Positions 1-5,281 of a stretch of DNA of 5,281 bases are shown here, in pieces; the first letter of the stretch is position 1; every line of letters begins with the position of its first letter. Source of the stretch: an uncultured Gammaproteobacteria bacterium (lineage in GTDB: Bacteria > Pseudomonadota > Gammaproteobacteria > Coxiellales > Coxiellaceae); NCBI GenBank assembly GCA_903870185.1, contig CAIQCE010000229.1:1-5281 (forward strand), read 5' to 3'. A program made the translations under genes and the position numbers. The notes under the pieces are model-generated. The model was not told the origin of the DNA, did no database searches, and saw nothing but the letters and a program-made list of their open reading frames with translations.

Positions 1-604
1 AGCCTTCTTCCCGCTCATTTTCATGCTGAAGAAAATGAGGATACTGATTAATCATCGGATAATCTGATATTATTAAACGATGAAAAAAATCTCCCTGTTC
101 AAAATAATAATGAATCCCCTCCTCCCTTAAGATTCTTTGTATTAATTCAAAATCGGTTTCTTTATATTGAATGTAATATTCTTGTGGTTTGTAGGATTTT
201 TTTAGATTTTCTAAAGAATAATAGGATTGAGTATATTGAGAGAAAATACTTTGAATGATTTCAATCACAGTTTTATCGTGAAAAATTCTTGATTTTGGAT
301 CCTGATTTAAAAACCAACACCAGGAATTGACTTTTAAATAATATCGAGCGATCTCTTCAAAGTTAATTTCAAATTCGGTGATGAATCCGCTAAAGACCTG
401 AGTTAATTCACGCTGAATTTTAAAGCCAATGGGTTTTAATAACCAATCTTCAGGATTGAGCTCAAGATCCTCGGCGTTTAGTTTCAATTCATAAGAAAAG
501 GATTCAGATATCTCCTCCCCTCCATCGATCGAACAAAGCCTGATTCTAGAATCTTCTACAGGAGTTTGAATATCTAAAAGCCGCGAAGGATGAAACCATG
601 TCAT
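1..604 (-). CDS. vgrG: Type VI secretion system tip protein VgrG (TssI), N-terminal part; 3' end beyond the window
   Basis: The minus strand is open for 201 codons from ATG at 604 to the window edge. VgrG trimers form the puncturing spike at the head of the type VI secretion tube, on top of Hcp, and carry effectors into target cells. The visible part matches the phage gp27-like N-terminal domain of VgrG/Rhs-Vgr proteins: ISESFSYELKL near residues 32-42, FSGFITEFE at 71-79, a Trp-rich strand ending SWCWFLNQ at 94-101, SRIFHDKTVIEII at 105-117, and the hallmark QYKETDFELIQRILREEGI at 146-164 followed by HYYFE. The gp5-like needle and any effector extension are outside the window. The start is fixed by an in-frame TAA at 608-610 just upstream. 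No clear Shine-Dalgarno precedes it. A phage or other contractile-system baseplate protein is a less likely alternative. The family call is from remembered motifs; the gene may or may not be full length. Confidence 0.88.
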   Translation of the reverse strand, partial: MTWFHPSRLLDIQTPVEDSRIRLCSIDGGEEISESFSYELKLNAEDLELNPEDWLLKPIGFKIQRELTQVFSGFITEFEINFEEIARYYLKVNSWCWFLNQDPKSRIFHDKTVIEIIQSIFSQYTQSYYSLENLKKSYKPQEYYIQYKETDFELIQRILREEGIHYYFEQGDFFHRLIISDYPMINQYPHFLQHENEREEG

Positions 605-609
605 GGTTT

Positions 610-638
610 AATTTAAATAAATCTTGGATTGAGTTCAA
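610..638 (-). promoter_or_regulatory. Candidate sigma-70-type promoter for vgrG
   Basis: On the minus strand, TTGAAC (638-633) is followed after exactly 17 bases by TAAATT (615-610). Transcription would start close to the vgrG ATG at 604, giving a leaderless or nearly leaderless message, which would fit the lack of a visible Shine-Dalgarno. The region is very A+T-rich, so a chance match is quite possible. Confidence 0.27.
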
Positions 639-687
639 TTGCGTAGAATTTACAGTATTTAAAAAATAATCAGCTCTTATAAAATAA

Positions 688-719
688 GTAGGGTGGGCAA
701 AACGAAGTGTGCCCACCAA
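688..719 (+). repeat. Left REP sequence with GTAG foot and hairpin
   Basis: The sequence starts with GTAG at 688-691. Perfect 8-base arms GGTGGGCA (692-699) and TGCCCACC (710-717) enclose a 10-base loop. It matches the reverse complement of the right REP at 1279-1311 except in the loop. The sequence is of the widely seen GTAGGGTGGGCA type. It could also form a hairpin in transcripts from either strand, but no T-run follows, so it is not a canonical terminator. Confidence 0.88.
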
Positions 720-748
720 TTCCTTAATCACTATAACCAACTAAAACA

Positions 749-1270
749 ATGAGCCACTATCGACGCGCATACATTAATGGAGGCATGTATTTCTTCACGC
801 TAGTTACTTATAAACGAAAACCCTTATTATGCTCTCCAAAATCAATCATCCGTTTGCGAGAATCGTTCCGCTACATAATTAAAAAATATCCTTTTGAAAT
901 CACAGGGATTGTAATACTTCCTGACCATATGCACTGTATTTTACAAATGCCTCCCAATGATTTTAACTTCTCTATAAGATGGAACCATTTTAAACGATAT
1001 TATTCCATTGGGATGAACAGCCCTTCCAATCAACGTCGTGAAAAAATGATTTGGCAAAGGCGATATTGGGAGCACTTGATCCGAGATGAGAATGATTTTC
1101 AAAATCATATGGATTATATTCATTGCAATCCAGTCAAACATGGCTATGTCAGCAAACCATTTGAGTGGGAATACAGTTCATTTAGGCGTGAAGTCCATAG
1201 CGGCACTTACAACAAAGATTGGGGAGAGCTACTCGAACCGGACCATATTCAAAATTTAAAATTTGAGTAA
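749..1270 (+). CDS. REP-associated tyrosine transposase (RAYT, IS200-like Y1/HUH enzyme)
   Basis: This 173-residue protein is a single-domain Y1 transposase close in plan and length to E. coli TnpA-REP (about 165 residues). Family signatures in order are YRRAYINGGMYFFTLVTY (4-21), YPFEITGIVILPDHMHCI (47-64), which holds the HUH metal-binding pair H60 and H62, IWQRRYWEH (101-109), and MDYIHCNPVKHGYV (121-134). Aligned to E. coli TnpA-REP, Y123 is the catalytic tyrosine that would nick and covalently join REP single strands. The C-terminal YSSF...KDWG region is also present. All key residues are kept and the frame is uninterrupted, so the protein looks functional. The ATG at 749 is chosen because the family begins immediately with this motif. 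No Shine-Dalgarno is evident. A TATAAC (732-737) could be a -10 box, but no good -35 accompanies it. The flanking REPs at 688 and 1279 are the expected substrates. Confidence 0.95.
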   Translation: MSHYRRAYINGGMYFFTLVTYKRKPLLCSPKSIIRLRESFRYIIKKYPFEITGIVILPDHMHCILQMPPNDFNFSIRWNHFKRYYSIGMNSPSNQRREKMIWQRRYWEHLIRDENDFQNHMDYIHCNPVKHGYVSKPFEWEYSSFRREVHSGTYNKDWGELLEPDHIQNLKFE

Positions 1271-1278
1271 TATTTTGT

Positions 1279-1311
1279 TTGGTGGGCACGCTAACGCTTT
1301 GCCCACCCTAC
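1279..1311 (-). repeat. Right REP sequence, inverted relative to the left copy
   Basis: On the minus strand this reads GTAG (1311-1308) followed by a hairpin with 8-base arms (plus-strand GGTGGGCA 1281-1288 and TGCCCACC 1300-1307). The loop is 11 bases instead of the left copy's 10, and inner bases 1290-1291 and 1296-1297 can pair further. It starts 8 bases after the RAYT stop and lies 26 bases from the end of convergent ftsB, so it could act as a weak shared hairpin for both transcripts. No T-tract supports factor-independent termination. Confidence 0.87.
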
Positions 1312-1337
1312 ATGATTAGATAGTCTCGGGAGCCAAC

Positions 1338-1613
1338 TCAACCTTCTGAAACAATTTGATAAAAAGATTCATCATGCTTCACCATGCCCAAATCATTACG
1401 GGCTCGTTCTTCGGCCGCTTCATTGCCATTTTTTAAATCATCAATATCAGCAACTAAAGTCAAATTGCGTTCTTTAAGGGATTTATTTTCAAGCTCTTGA
1501 ACCATGATTTCTTCACGGATATGCGCAATCGTCATCAACCCACCCTGTCCAAACCAAAGGCGGTATTGCATGATCATTAACAGCGCCACAAGCGCTATGA
1601 AGATTGATTTCAT
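1338..1613 (-). CDS. ftsB: Cell division protein FtsB (septum formation initiator family)
   Basis: This 91-residue protein has the FtsB plan: a short cytoplasmic N terminus, one transmembrane helix at about residues 3-20, the conserved QYRLWFG at the membrane edge (16-22), a periplasmic coiled coil at about 30-62, and the conserved EERARNDLGM (68-77). In E. coli, FtsB joins FtsL and FtsQ in the inner-membrane complex that activates septal peptidoglycan synthesis. The residues known to matter for FtsQ contact, E69, E82, F84 and Y85, fall at the same numbers here (DESFYQIV, 81-88). It is a little shorter than E. coli FtsB (103) because the non-conserved tail is missing. The start lies 12 bases after the eno stop, and a GAGG overlapping the eno TGA can serve as ribosome site. 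ispD, often the next gene in gammaproteobacteria, is not next here; a REP/RAYT unit and vgrG follow instead. Confidence 0.95.
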   Translation of the reverse strand: MKSIFIALVALLMIMQYRLWFGQGGLMTIAHIREEIMVQELENKSLKERNLTLVADIDDLKNGNEAAEERARNDLGMVKHDESFYQIVSEG

Positions 1614-1625
1614 CCGTTAAAAACC

Positions 1626-2909
1626 TCAGTCAAAAATCCTAAAACCCGATTTTCCGGCATAAAATGCCTGTTTTCCTAATTCAGCTTCAACCGCTAATAA
1701 ACGATTATATTTGGCTACTCGATCCGAACGACATAAAGAACCCGTCTTAATCTGCCCGGCATCATAGCCCACTGCAATATCTGCAATCGTTACATCCTCG
1801 GTTTCACCTGACCTGTGCGAAATTATAGTACTATAATTCGCTTTTTTCGCGTCTAAAATTGTTTTCACAGTTTCTGTTAAAGTTCCGATTTGATTCGGTT
1901 TGACTAAAACAGAATTAGCGACGCCTTTTTCAATGCCTTTGGCTAAGATAGCCGCATTCGTTACAAACAAATCATCACCCACTAATTGAACCTGTTTGCC
2001 CAATCGTTGAGTCAATGAAGCCCAGCCTGACCAATCATTCTCAGCCATCGCATCTTCGATGGAAATAATGGGGTATTTAGAAACCCAACCTTCAATTTTA
2101 TCGATCAGCTGAGTATTGCTAAGATGCACATTTTCAGCCGCTAAAAAATATTGTCCGTCTTTATAAAATTCAGAACTCGCCATGTCGAGACCCAAATAAA
2201 TATCTTTACCAGGTTTATAACCCGCGGCTTCAATAGCCTGCATCAGGAGTTCCAAAGCCATTTCATTATTTGCCAAATCTGGCGCGAAACCACCTTCATC
2301 TCCGACTGCAGTACTGAGACCTTGTGACTTCAATAGTTTTTTCAAAACATGAAAAACTTCAACCCCATAGCGAATCGCCTCTGAAAAACTAGGGGCACCC
2401 ACAGGCAAAATCATAAATTCTTGGATATCTAAATTGTTATCTGCATGCTCACCACCGTTGATCACATTCATCATTGGGACTGGCATACTGAAAGGGCCTT
2501 CACCCCCTAGGTAACGGAATAAGGATTGTTTTTGATCCGCTGCTGCTGCATGTGCTGTGGCAAGTGAAACTGCTAAAATTGCATTCGCACCTAAACGCCC
2601 TTTGTTTTCGGTGCCATCTAAACTCAGCATAATGGCATCGATTTTTTCTTGATCATTGGCGGTTTCGCCAGTCAAGGCACGGGTGATTTCATTATTCACA
2701 TGATCAACCGCTTTTAAAACACCTAGCCCGTGATAACGCTTTGGATCTTTATCTCGAAGTTCTAATGCTTCATGGCTGCCGGTGGAGGCTCCGGAAGGCA
2801 CCATTGCGATCCCTCTTGCACCAGAATTTAAGATCACTTCAGCGGCAACAGTTGGGTTGCCTCTGGAATCAATCACTTCTCGTCCTACAATTTTGCTGAT
2901 TTTACTCAT
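1626..2909 (-). CDS. eno: Enolase (phosphopyruvate hydratase, EC 4.2.1.11)
   Basis: Enolase interconverts 2-phosphoglycerate and phosphoenolpyruvate in cytosolic glycolysis and gluconeogenesis; in E. coli it is also an RNA degradosome subunit. The 427 residues match the family length (E. coli 432). Visible features are the start IVGREVIDSRGNPT (7-20), the mobile loop SGASTGSHEALELRD (39-53), H155 in GGEHADN, catalytic E205 in GDEGG, the Mg ligands D242 (LDM), E285 (SIEDA) and D312 (GDDLF), catalytic K337 in VKPNQIGT, the SHRSGETED loop (364-372) and KTGSLCRSDRVAKYNRL (388-404). No key residue is missing. ATG at 2909 is supported by AAGGA (2920-2916) six bases upstream. It lies between kdsA (67-base gap with a large palindrome) and ftsB (12-base gap) and is probably co-transcribed with both. 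Its product PEP is a substrate of KdsA. Confidence 0.98.
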   Translation of the reverse strand: MSKISKIVGREVIDSRGNPTVAAEVILNSGARGIAMVPSGASTGSHEALELRDKDPKRYHGLGVLKAVDHVNNEITRALTGETANDQEKIDAIMLSLDGTENKGRLGANAILAVSLATAHAAAADQKQSLFRYLGGEGPFSMPVPMMNVINGGEHADNNLDIQEFMILPVGAPSFSEAIRYGVEVFHVLKKLLKSQGLSTAVGDEGGFAPDLANNEMALELLMQAIEAAGYKPGKDIYLGLDMASSEFYKDGQYFLAAENVHLSNTQLIDKIEGWVSKYPIISIEDAMAENDWSGWASLTQRLGKQVQLVGDDLFVTNAAILAKGIEKGVANSVLVKPNQIGTLTETVKTILDAKKANYSTIISHRSGETEDVTIADIAVGYDAGQIKTGSLCRSDRVAKYNRLLAVEAELGKQAFYAGKSGFRIFD

Positions 2910-2947
2910 AGTATGTCCTTATTTTTTAAGAATTATTTTGATACCGG

Positions 2948-2977
2948 GTTTGTACCGGGTACGTACCCGGTACAAAC
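2948..2977. repeat. Perfect 30-bp palindrome between kdsA and eno
   Basis: Bases 2948-2962 are the exact reverse complement of 2963-2977, centred on TACGTA. On the minus-strand message it begins with the last G of the kdsA TAG and could fold into a stem of about 13 bp with an ACGU tetraloop. A second copy of the CCCGGTA arm lies just downstream (2948-2942 on minus), so the 5' arm could pair with either. No T-tract follows on either strand, so it does not look like a simple terminator. It ends 28 bases before the eno Shine-Dalgarno and does not include it. Possible roles are an mRNA-processing or 3'-end stabilising hairpin, a protein-binding dyad, or a dispersed palindromic repeat. Confidence 0.85.
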
Positions 2978-3792
2978 TATTTGCCTTGTTTCACTAAATC
3001 GTCAATCGCTTTTAATTGTTTTAACAATTCCACCATTTTTGATAGAGGCCAGGTATTGGGTCCATCGCTCAATGCTTTATCCGGGTTAGGATGAGTTTCC
3101 ATAAAAATACCGGCCACTCCAACGGCTATTGCAGCTCGAGCTAATACCGGTACGAATTCTCGTTGACCACCTGAAGTGGTGCCTTGTCCACCGGGTAGCT
3201 GTACTGAATGAGTGGCGTCAAAAACAACGGGGCAATCGGTTTCCCGCATGATAACGAGTGAGCGCATATCAGAAACCAAATTATTGTATCCAAATGAAAC
3301 ACCGCGTTCGCAGACCATGATTTGGTCGTTGCCTGCTTCTCTCGCTTTAGCGACCACATGCTTCATATCCCAAGGCGCTAAGAACTGGCCTTTTTTGATA
3401 TTCACTGGCAACCCTGTGCTCACAACCTTTTGGATGAAATTGGTTTGACGACATAAAAATGCAGGGGTTTGAAGCACATCAACCACTTTAGAAACTTCAT
3501 GGAAAGGTGTGTCCTCATGAACATCAGTCAAGACTGGAACACCAACTTCCTTCTTTACCTTTTCCAAAATAGCCAAACCCTTTTCCATGCCAGGGCCCCG
3601 AAACGATTGGCTCGAAGATCGATTCGCTTTATCAAAAGAGGATTTAAAGATAAAAGGGATGCCAAGCTCATCAGTGATTGATTTGAGTTCATGAGCCGTA
3701 TCCAGGATCAAGCTTTCGCTTTCAATCACGCAGGGTCCTGCTATTAAAAAAAAGGGGTGGTTCAACCCGACTTCAAAATTCAGTAATTTCAT
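2977..3792 (-). CDS. kdsA: 3-deoxy-D-manno-octulosonate 8-phosphate synthase (KdsA, EC 2.5.1.55), metal-dependent type
   Basis: KdsA condenses PEP with D-arabinose 5-phosphate to form Kdo-8-phosphate, the cytosolic first committed step of Kdo synthesis for lipopolysaccharide inner core. With ATG at 3792 the protein has 271 residues of the DAHP/KDO8P synthase barrel. Motifs include IAGPCVIESES (17-27), FKSSFDKANRSS (49-60), FRGPG (64-68), LTDVHE (88-93), PAFLCRQT (110-117), KKGQFLAPWDM (133-143), CERGVSFGYNNL (161-172), FDATHSVQLPGG (191-202) and METHPNPDKALSDGPN (231-246). C21, H195, E232 and D243 correspond to the metal ligands of the Aquifex-type enzyme; E. coli KdsA has Asn at the Cys position. 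A TTG at 3804 would add four residues, but ATG fits family starts and has a GAG about seven bases upstream (weak Shine-Dalgarno). It is probably the first gene of a kdsA-eno-ftsB transcript, separated from pyrG by a 255-base spacer. Confidence 0.97.
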   Translation of the reverse strand: MKLLNFEVGLNHPFFLIAGPCVIESESLILDTAHELKSITDELGIPFIFKSSFDKANRSSSQSFRGPGMEKGLAILEKVKKEVGVPVLTDVHEDTPFHEVSKVVDVLQTPAFLCRQTNFIQKVVSTGLPVNIKKGQFLAPWDMKHVVAKAREAGNDQIMVCERGVSFGYNNLVSDMRSLVIMRETDCPVVFDATHSVQLPGGQGTTSGGQREFVPVLARAAIAVGVAGIFMETHPNPDKALSDGPNTWPLSKMVELLKQLKAIDDLVKQGK

Positions 3793-3816
3793 CGTGCATC
3801 TCAATCAAAAAAGGAG

Positions 3817-3822
3817 ATTATC
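3817..3822 (-). promoter_or_regulatory. Candidate -10 box for kdsA-eno-ftsB
   Basis: GATAAT on the minus strand (3822-3817) matches TATAAT at five of six positions and would start transcription roughly 18 bases before the kdsA ATG. No good -35 lies at 17 bases; the region around 3835-3845 has only weak matches. Transcription from pyrG through the spacer is an alternative source of kdsA message. Confidence 0.25.
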
Positions 3823-3912
3823 TTAACGCATTTATTCAGATTGAGGAACATGGGAGATTGAATGTATGGAAAAAGGACGGGTTTGAGCAACGTAGAAACC
3901 CAAGGTAAAGAG

Positions 3913-3943
3913 CTGGATCCCGCGGACAGGCCGCGGGACGACG
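3913..3943. repeat. G+C-rich palindrome of dispersed intergenic-repeat type
   Basis: Perfect 8-base arms TCCCGCGG (3918-3925) and CCGCGGGA (3931-3938) surround a 5-base loop. They sit in the context CTGGA...CGACG, which resembles the dispersed CTGGATCCCGC...GCGGGATGACG repeats I recall from Rickettsiales and some other bacteria. No T-run follows on either strand. Membership in a repeat family is inferred from memory; the hairpin itself is directly visible. Confidence 0.6.
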
Positions 3944-4001
3944 GTGGGTGGCCACTAGGCGAGTGAGAAGTACTCAGGCAGAATTAGAAAATCAAAAGAA
4001 T

Positions 4002-4047
4002 GTTGGCCCACCCCAGCGCTTGGCACCAAACCAGAATTTGGACCAAC
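4002..4047 (-). terminator. Possible stem-loop at the 3' end of pyrG
   Basis: Immediately after the pyrG TAG, GTTGGTCC (4047-4040) can pair with GGGCCAAC (4009-4002), giving eight pairs with one G-U. The transcript continues ATTCTTTTGATTTTCT, which is U-rich but interrupted. The 30-base loop contains a competing CCAAA/TTTGG stem. The long loop and broken U-tract make this a weak factor-independent terminator at best; it may instead be a degenerate repeat element or a 3' stabilising fold. Confidence 0.3.
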
Positions 4048-5281
4048 CTACCTATTTTTTAACGCCGCCTCTACAAACCCCTTAAACAAAGCGTGTCCAT
4101 CACGCGGAGTCGACTTAAACTCAGGATGAAATTGACAACCCACAAACCAAGGATGGTCTTTCAACTCAACCATTTCCACCAACTCCCCATCAGCCGATCG
4201 ACCCGACACTACCAAACCCGCTCGCTCCAACTGAGGCAACCAAACATTATTCACCTCATAGCGATGCCGATGACGTTCCACAATTTCTTCAGCTCCATAA
4301 ACTTTCTCTGCCAAAGAGCCTGAGACTAAATGACAAAGCTGGCCGCCCAGGCGCATAGTACCACCCAAATCACCCCCATGAGCCCTAATTTCCTTAGTAC
4401 CTTCTGGGTTAATCCATTCTTGAACCAAAGCCACAACGGGATAAGGAGATTTAAGATCAAATTCTGAGCTATTAGCTCCTTTGAGGTGAGCACAATGGCG
4501 AGCAAATTCAATCAAGGCAATCTGCATCCCCAAGCAAATTCCAAAATAAGGAATTTTATGTTCGCGTGCATATTGAACCGCCAAAATCATACCTTCAACG
4601 CCGCGCTCCCCAAAACCACCTGGGACCAAAACTCCATCGGCTGATTTCAAAGAATCCGTGCCCTCGTGCTCGAGTTGAGTTGCATCGACATACTGAATTT
4701 TCACTCGAGTACGAGTGTGAATCCCCGCGTGAATCAATGCCTCACTTAACGATTTATAACAATCTGCTAAATTAGTGTATTTTCCCACAACGGCAATGGT
4801 GACCTCATGCTGTGGATTTCTATAAGCCTCGACTACTGTTTCCCAATCCCGCAAATCTTCTGCCTGAGTCTGCATCCCCAATTTACGAATCACACGCTCT
4901 CCAAAATTTTGGTCTCGTAGCATCATGGGGATTTCGTAGATACTGGGCACATCATGAAGGGAAATGACATCAGGCACTTCCACATTCGTGAACAAAGCGA
5001 TCTTAGATCGCTCCCCATCGGGTAAAGGTTGCTCTGAACGACACACTAAAAAATCTGGCTGAATACCGATGGATCTTAGTTCTTTCACCGAATGCTGGGT
5101 CGGCTTTGTTTTGATTTCACCCGAAGTCGCGATATAAGGCACCAACGTTAAATGGATAAACAAAGTATTCTGATAGCCTAACTCCATTCGCATCTGGCGA
5201 ATGGCTTCGAGAAAAGGTAGAGATTCAATATCACCCACCGTCCCCCCGATTTCCACAAGGGCGACATCTACGTCCTGACAT
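4048..5281 (-). CDS. pyrG: CTP synthase (PyrG, EC 6.3.4.2), C-terminal three quarters; start beyond the window
   Basis: CTP synthase aminates UTP to CTP using ATP and glutamine, the last step of de novo CTP synthesis. The frame is open from the right edge (first full codon at 5280) to TAG at 4048, giving 410 residues. By alignment with E. coli PyrG the first about 130 residues, including the P-loop, are outside. A GTG at 5256 falls inside conserved sequence (VALVEIGGTVGDIES) and is not the start. The synthetase part includes the Mg-binding EIGGTVGDIES segment and KTKPTQHSVKEL. The class I glutamine amidotransferase part begins near EVTIAVVGKY (4806-4777). Its nucleophile Cys is in FGICLGMQ (codon 4536-4534), and the His and Glu of the triad are in CQFHPEF (4128-4126 and 4122-4120). 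RHRHRYEVNN and STPRDGH are also present. No frameshift is seen. The CTP made is used downstream for CMP-Kdo, which links it to neighbouring kdsA. Confidence 0.98.
   Translation of the reverse strand, partial: CQDVDVALVEIGGTVGDIESLPFLEAIRQMRMELGYQNTLFIHLTLVPYIATSGEIKTKPTQHSVKELRSIGIQPDFLVCRSEQPLPDGERSKIALFTNVEVPDVISLHDVPSIYEIPMMLRDQNFGERVIRKLGMQTQAEDLRDWETVVEAYRNPQHEVTIAVVGKYTNLADCYKSLSEALIHAGIHTRTRVKIQYVDATQLEHEGTDSLKSADGVLVPGGFGERGVEGMILAVQYAREHKIPYFGICLGMQIALIEFARHCAHLKGANSSEFDLKSPYPVVALVQEWINPEGTKEIRAHGGDLGGTMRLGGQLCHLVSGSLAEKVYGAEEIVERHRHRYEVNNVWLPQLERAGLVVSGRSADGELVEMVELKDHPWFVGCQFHPEFKSTPRDGHALFKGFVEAALKNR

Larger units (their letters stand above)
688..1311 (+). mobile_element. REP/RAYT unit (REPtron): transposase gene bracketed by two inverted REP sequences
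   Basis: A RAYT gene lies between two near-identical 32-33 base REP sequences in opposite orientation. Each begins on its outer side with the tetranucleotide GTAG (688-691 on plus; 1311-1308 on minus), followed by an 8-bp-arm hairpin. In the known REP/RAYT family, the Y1 transposase recognises the hairpin and the GTAG foot of its cognate REPs. These elements usually occur as one transposase gene with many solo REPs around the genome. No target-site duplication is visible in the flanks, as expected for Y1 enzymes. The unit occupies the ftsB-vgrG interval, convergent with ftsB and divergent from vgrG. Whether it is still mobile or is a resident, vertically inherited locus cannot be told from this window. 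Confidence 0.85.
3793..4047. other. pyrG-kdsA spacer without a supported gene, rich in palindromes
   Basis: No credible gene is present in these 255 bases. A 34-codon plus-strand frame (3862-3966) crosses the palindrome but has no recognisable content and is treated as chance. The spacer holds a G+C-rich inverted repeat (3918-3938), a short GTGGCCAC palindrome (3948-3955), and a foldable stretch directly after pyrG (4002-4047). Base composition at about 3911-3960 is much richer in G+C than the surroundings. The kdsA-proximal 50 bases are A+T-rich and could hold a promoter. Confidence 0.7.

Noticed and set aside
546..740. 64-codon minus-strand frame overlapping the start of vgrG and the left REP
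   Set aside because: It runs across the REP and overlaps the well-supported vgrG N terminus in another frame; the peptide shows no recognisable family pattern.
2948..2977. The 30-bp palindrome as a factor-independent terminator of kdsA
   Set aside because: No T-run follows on either strand; downstream bases are CCGGTATC on minus and TATTTGCC on plus.
3141..3681. Several 60-80 codon frames on both strands within kdsA, eno and pyrG
   Set aside because: They are shadows of genes with strong family-wide conservation; none has its own recognisable motif.
3793..3804. TTG start for kdsA giving a 275-residue protein
   Set aside because: The ATG at 3792 gives the expected MKLL-type N terminus and has a better-spaced purine-rich sequence upstream; the TTG is preceded by pyrimidines.
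3948..3955. GTGGCCAC as a separate operator
   Set aside because: An 8-base palindrome is expected by chance at this scale and nothing else supports it.
3862..3966. 34-codon plus-strand frame reading through the G+C-rich palindrome
   Set aside because: Too short, no clear ribosome site, content comes mostly from the repeat itself; no support as a gene.
5254..5256. GTG at 5256 as the pyrG start
   Set aside because: It lies within a conserved core motif of CTP synthase, and the frame stays open to the window edge; the real start is outside.

Overview
The window looks like chromosomal DNA of an A+T-leaning gammaproteobacterium. The minus-strand order pyrG, kdsA, eno, ftsB is a conserved gammaproteobacterial housekeeping block. 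KdsA is of the Cys-containing, metal-dependent type rather than the E. coli/Pseudomonas type. A Coxiella/Legionella-like (Legionellales) host is my best guess, but it is inference only; no ribosomal gene or other decisive marker is present.

Layout, left to right. Positions 1-604 (minus) hold the first 201 codons of a type VI secretion spike gene, vgrG, which runs off the left edge and has no complete ORF here. Positions 688-1311 form a compact unit: a REP-associated tyrosine transposase (RAYT, 749-1270, plus) bracketed by two inverted REP palindromes, each with a GTAG foot on its outer side. Positions 1338-5281 (minus) hold the housekeeping block: ftsB, eno, kdsA and the last three quarters of pyrG, whose start lies beyond the right edge. 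No tRNA, rRNA, CRISPR array or convincing canonical terminator is visible.

The housekeeping genes are metabolically linked. Enolase makes phosphoenolpyruvate, which KdsA condenses with arabinose-5-phosphate to give Kdo-8-phosphate for lipopolysaccharide. CTP from PyrG is the cofactor later used to activate Kdo as CMP-Kdo. FtsB is the divisome protein usually encoded next to eno. eno and ftsB are only 12 bases apart and kdsA and eno 67 bases apart, so kdsA-eno-ftsB is probably one transcript. pyrG is separated from kdsA by a 255-base spacer.

The least explained content is in the spacers. The kdsA-eno gap carries a perfect 30-bp palindrome that starts on the last base of the kdsA stop codon and is part of an 11-bp-spaced set of TACCGGG-type units. 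The pyrG-kdsA spacer holds a G+C-rich palindrome that resembles dispersed repeats, plus a second fold just after pyrG. The most complete unusual system is the REP/RAYT unit between ftsB and vgrG. The family is known; what deserves attention is its intact catalytic motifs, matching flanking REPs and placement.
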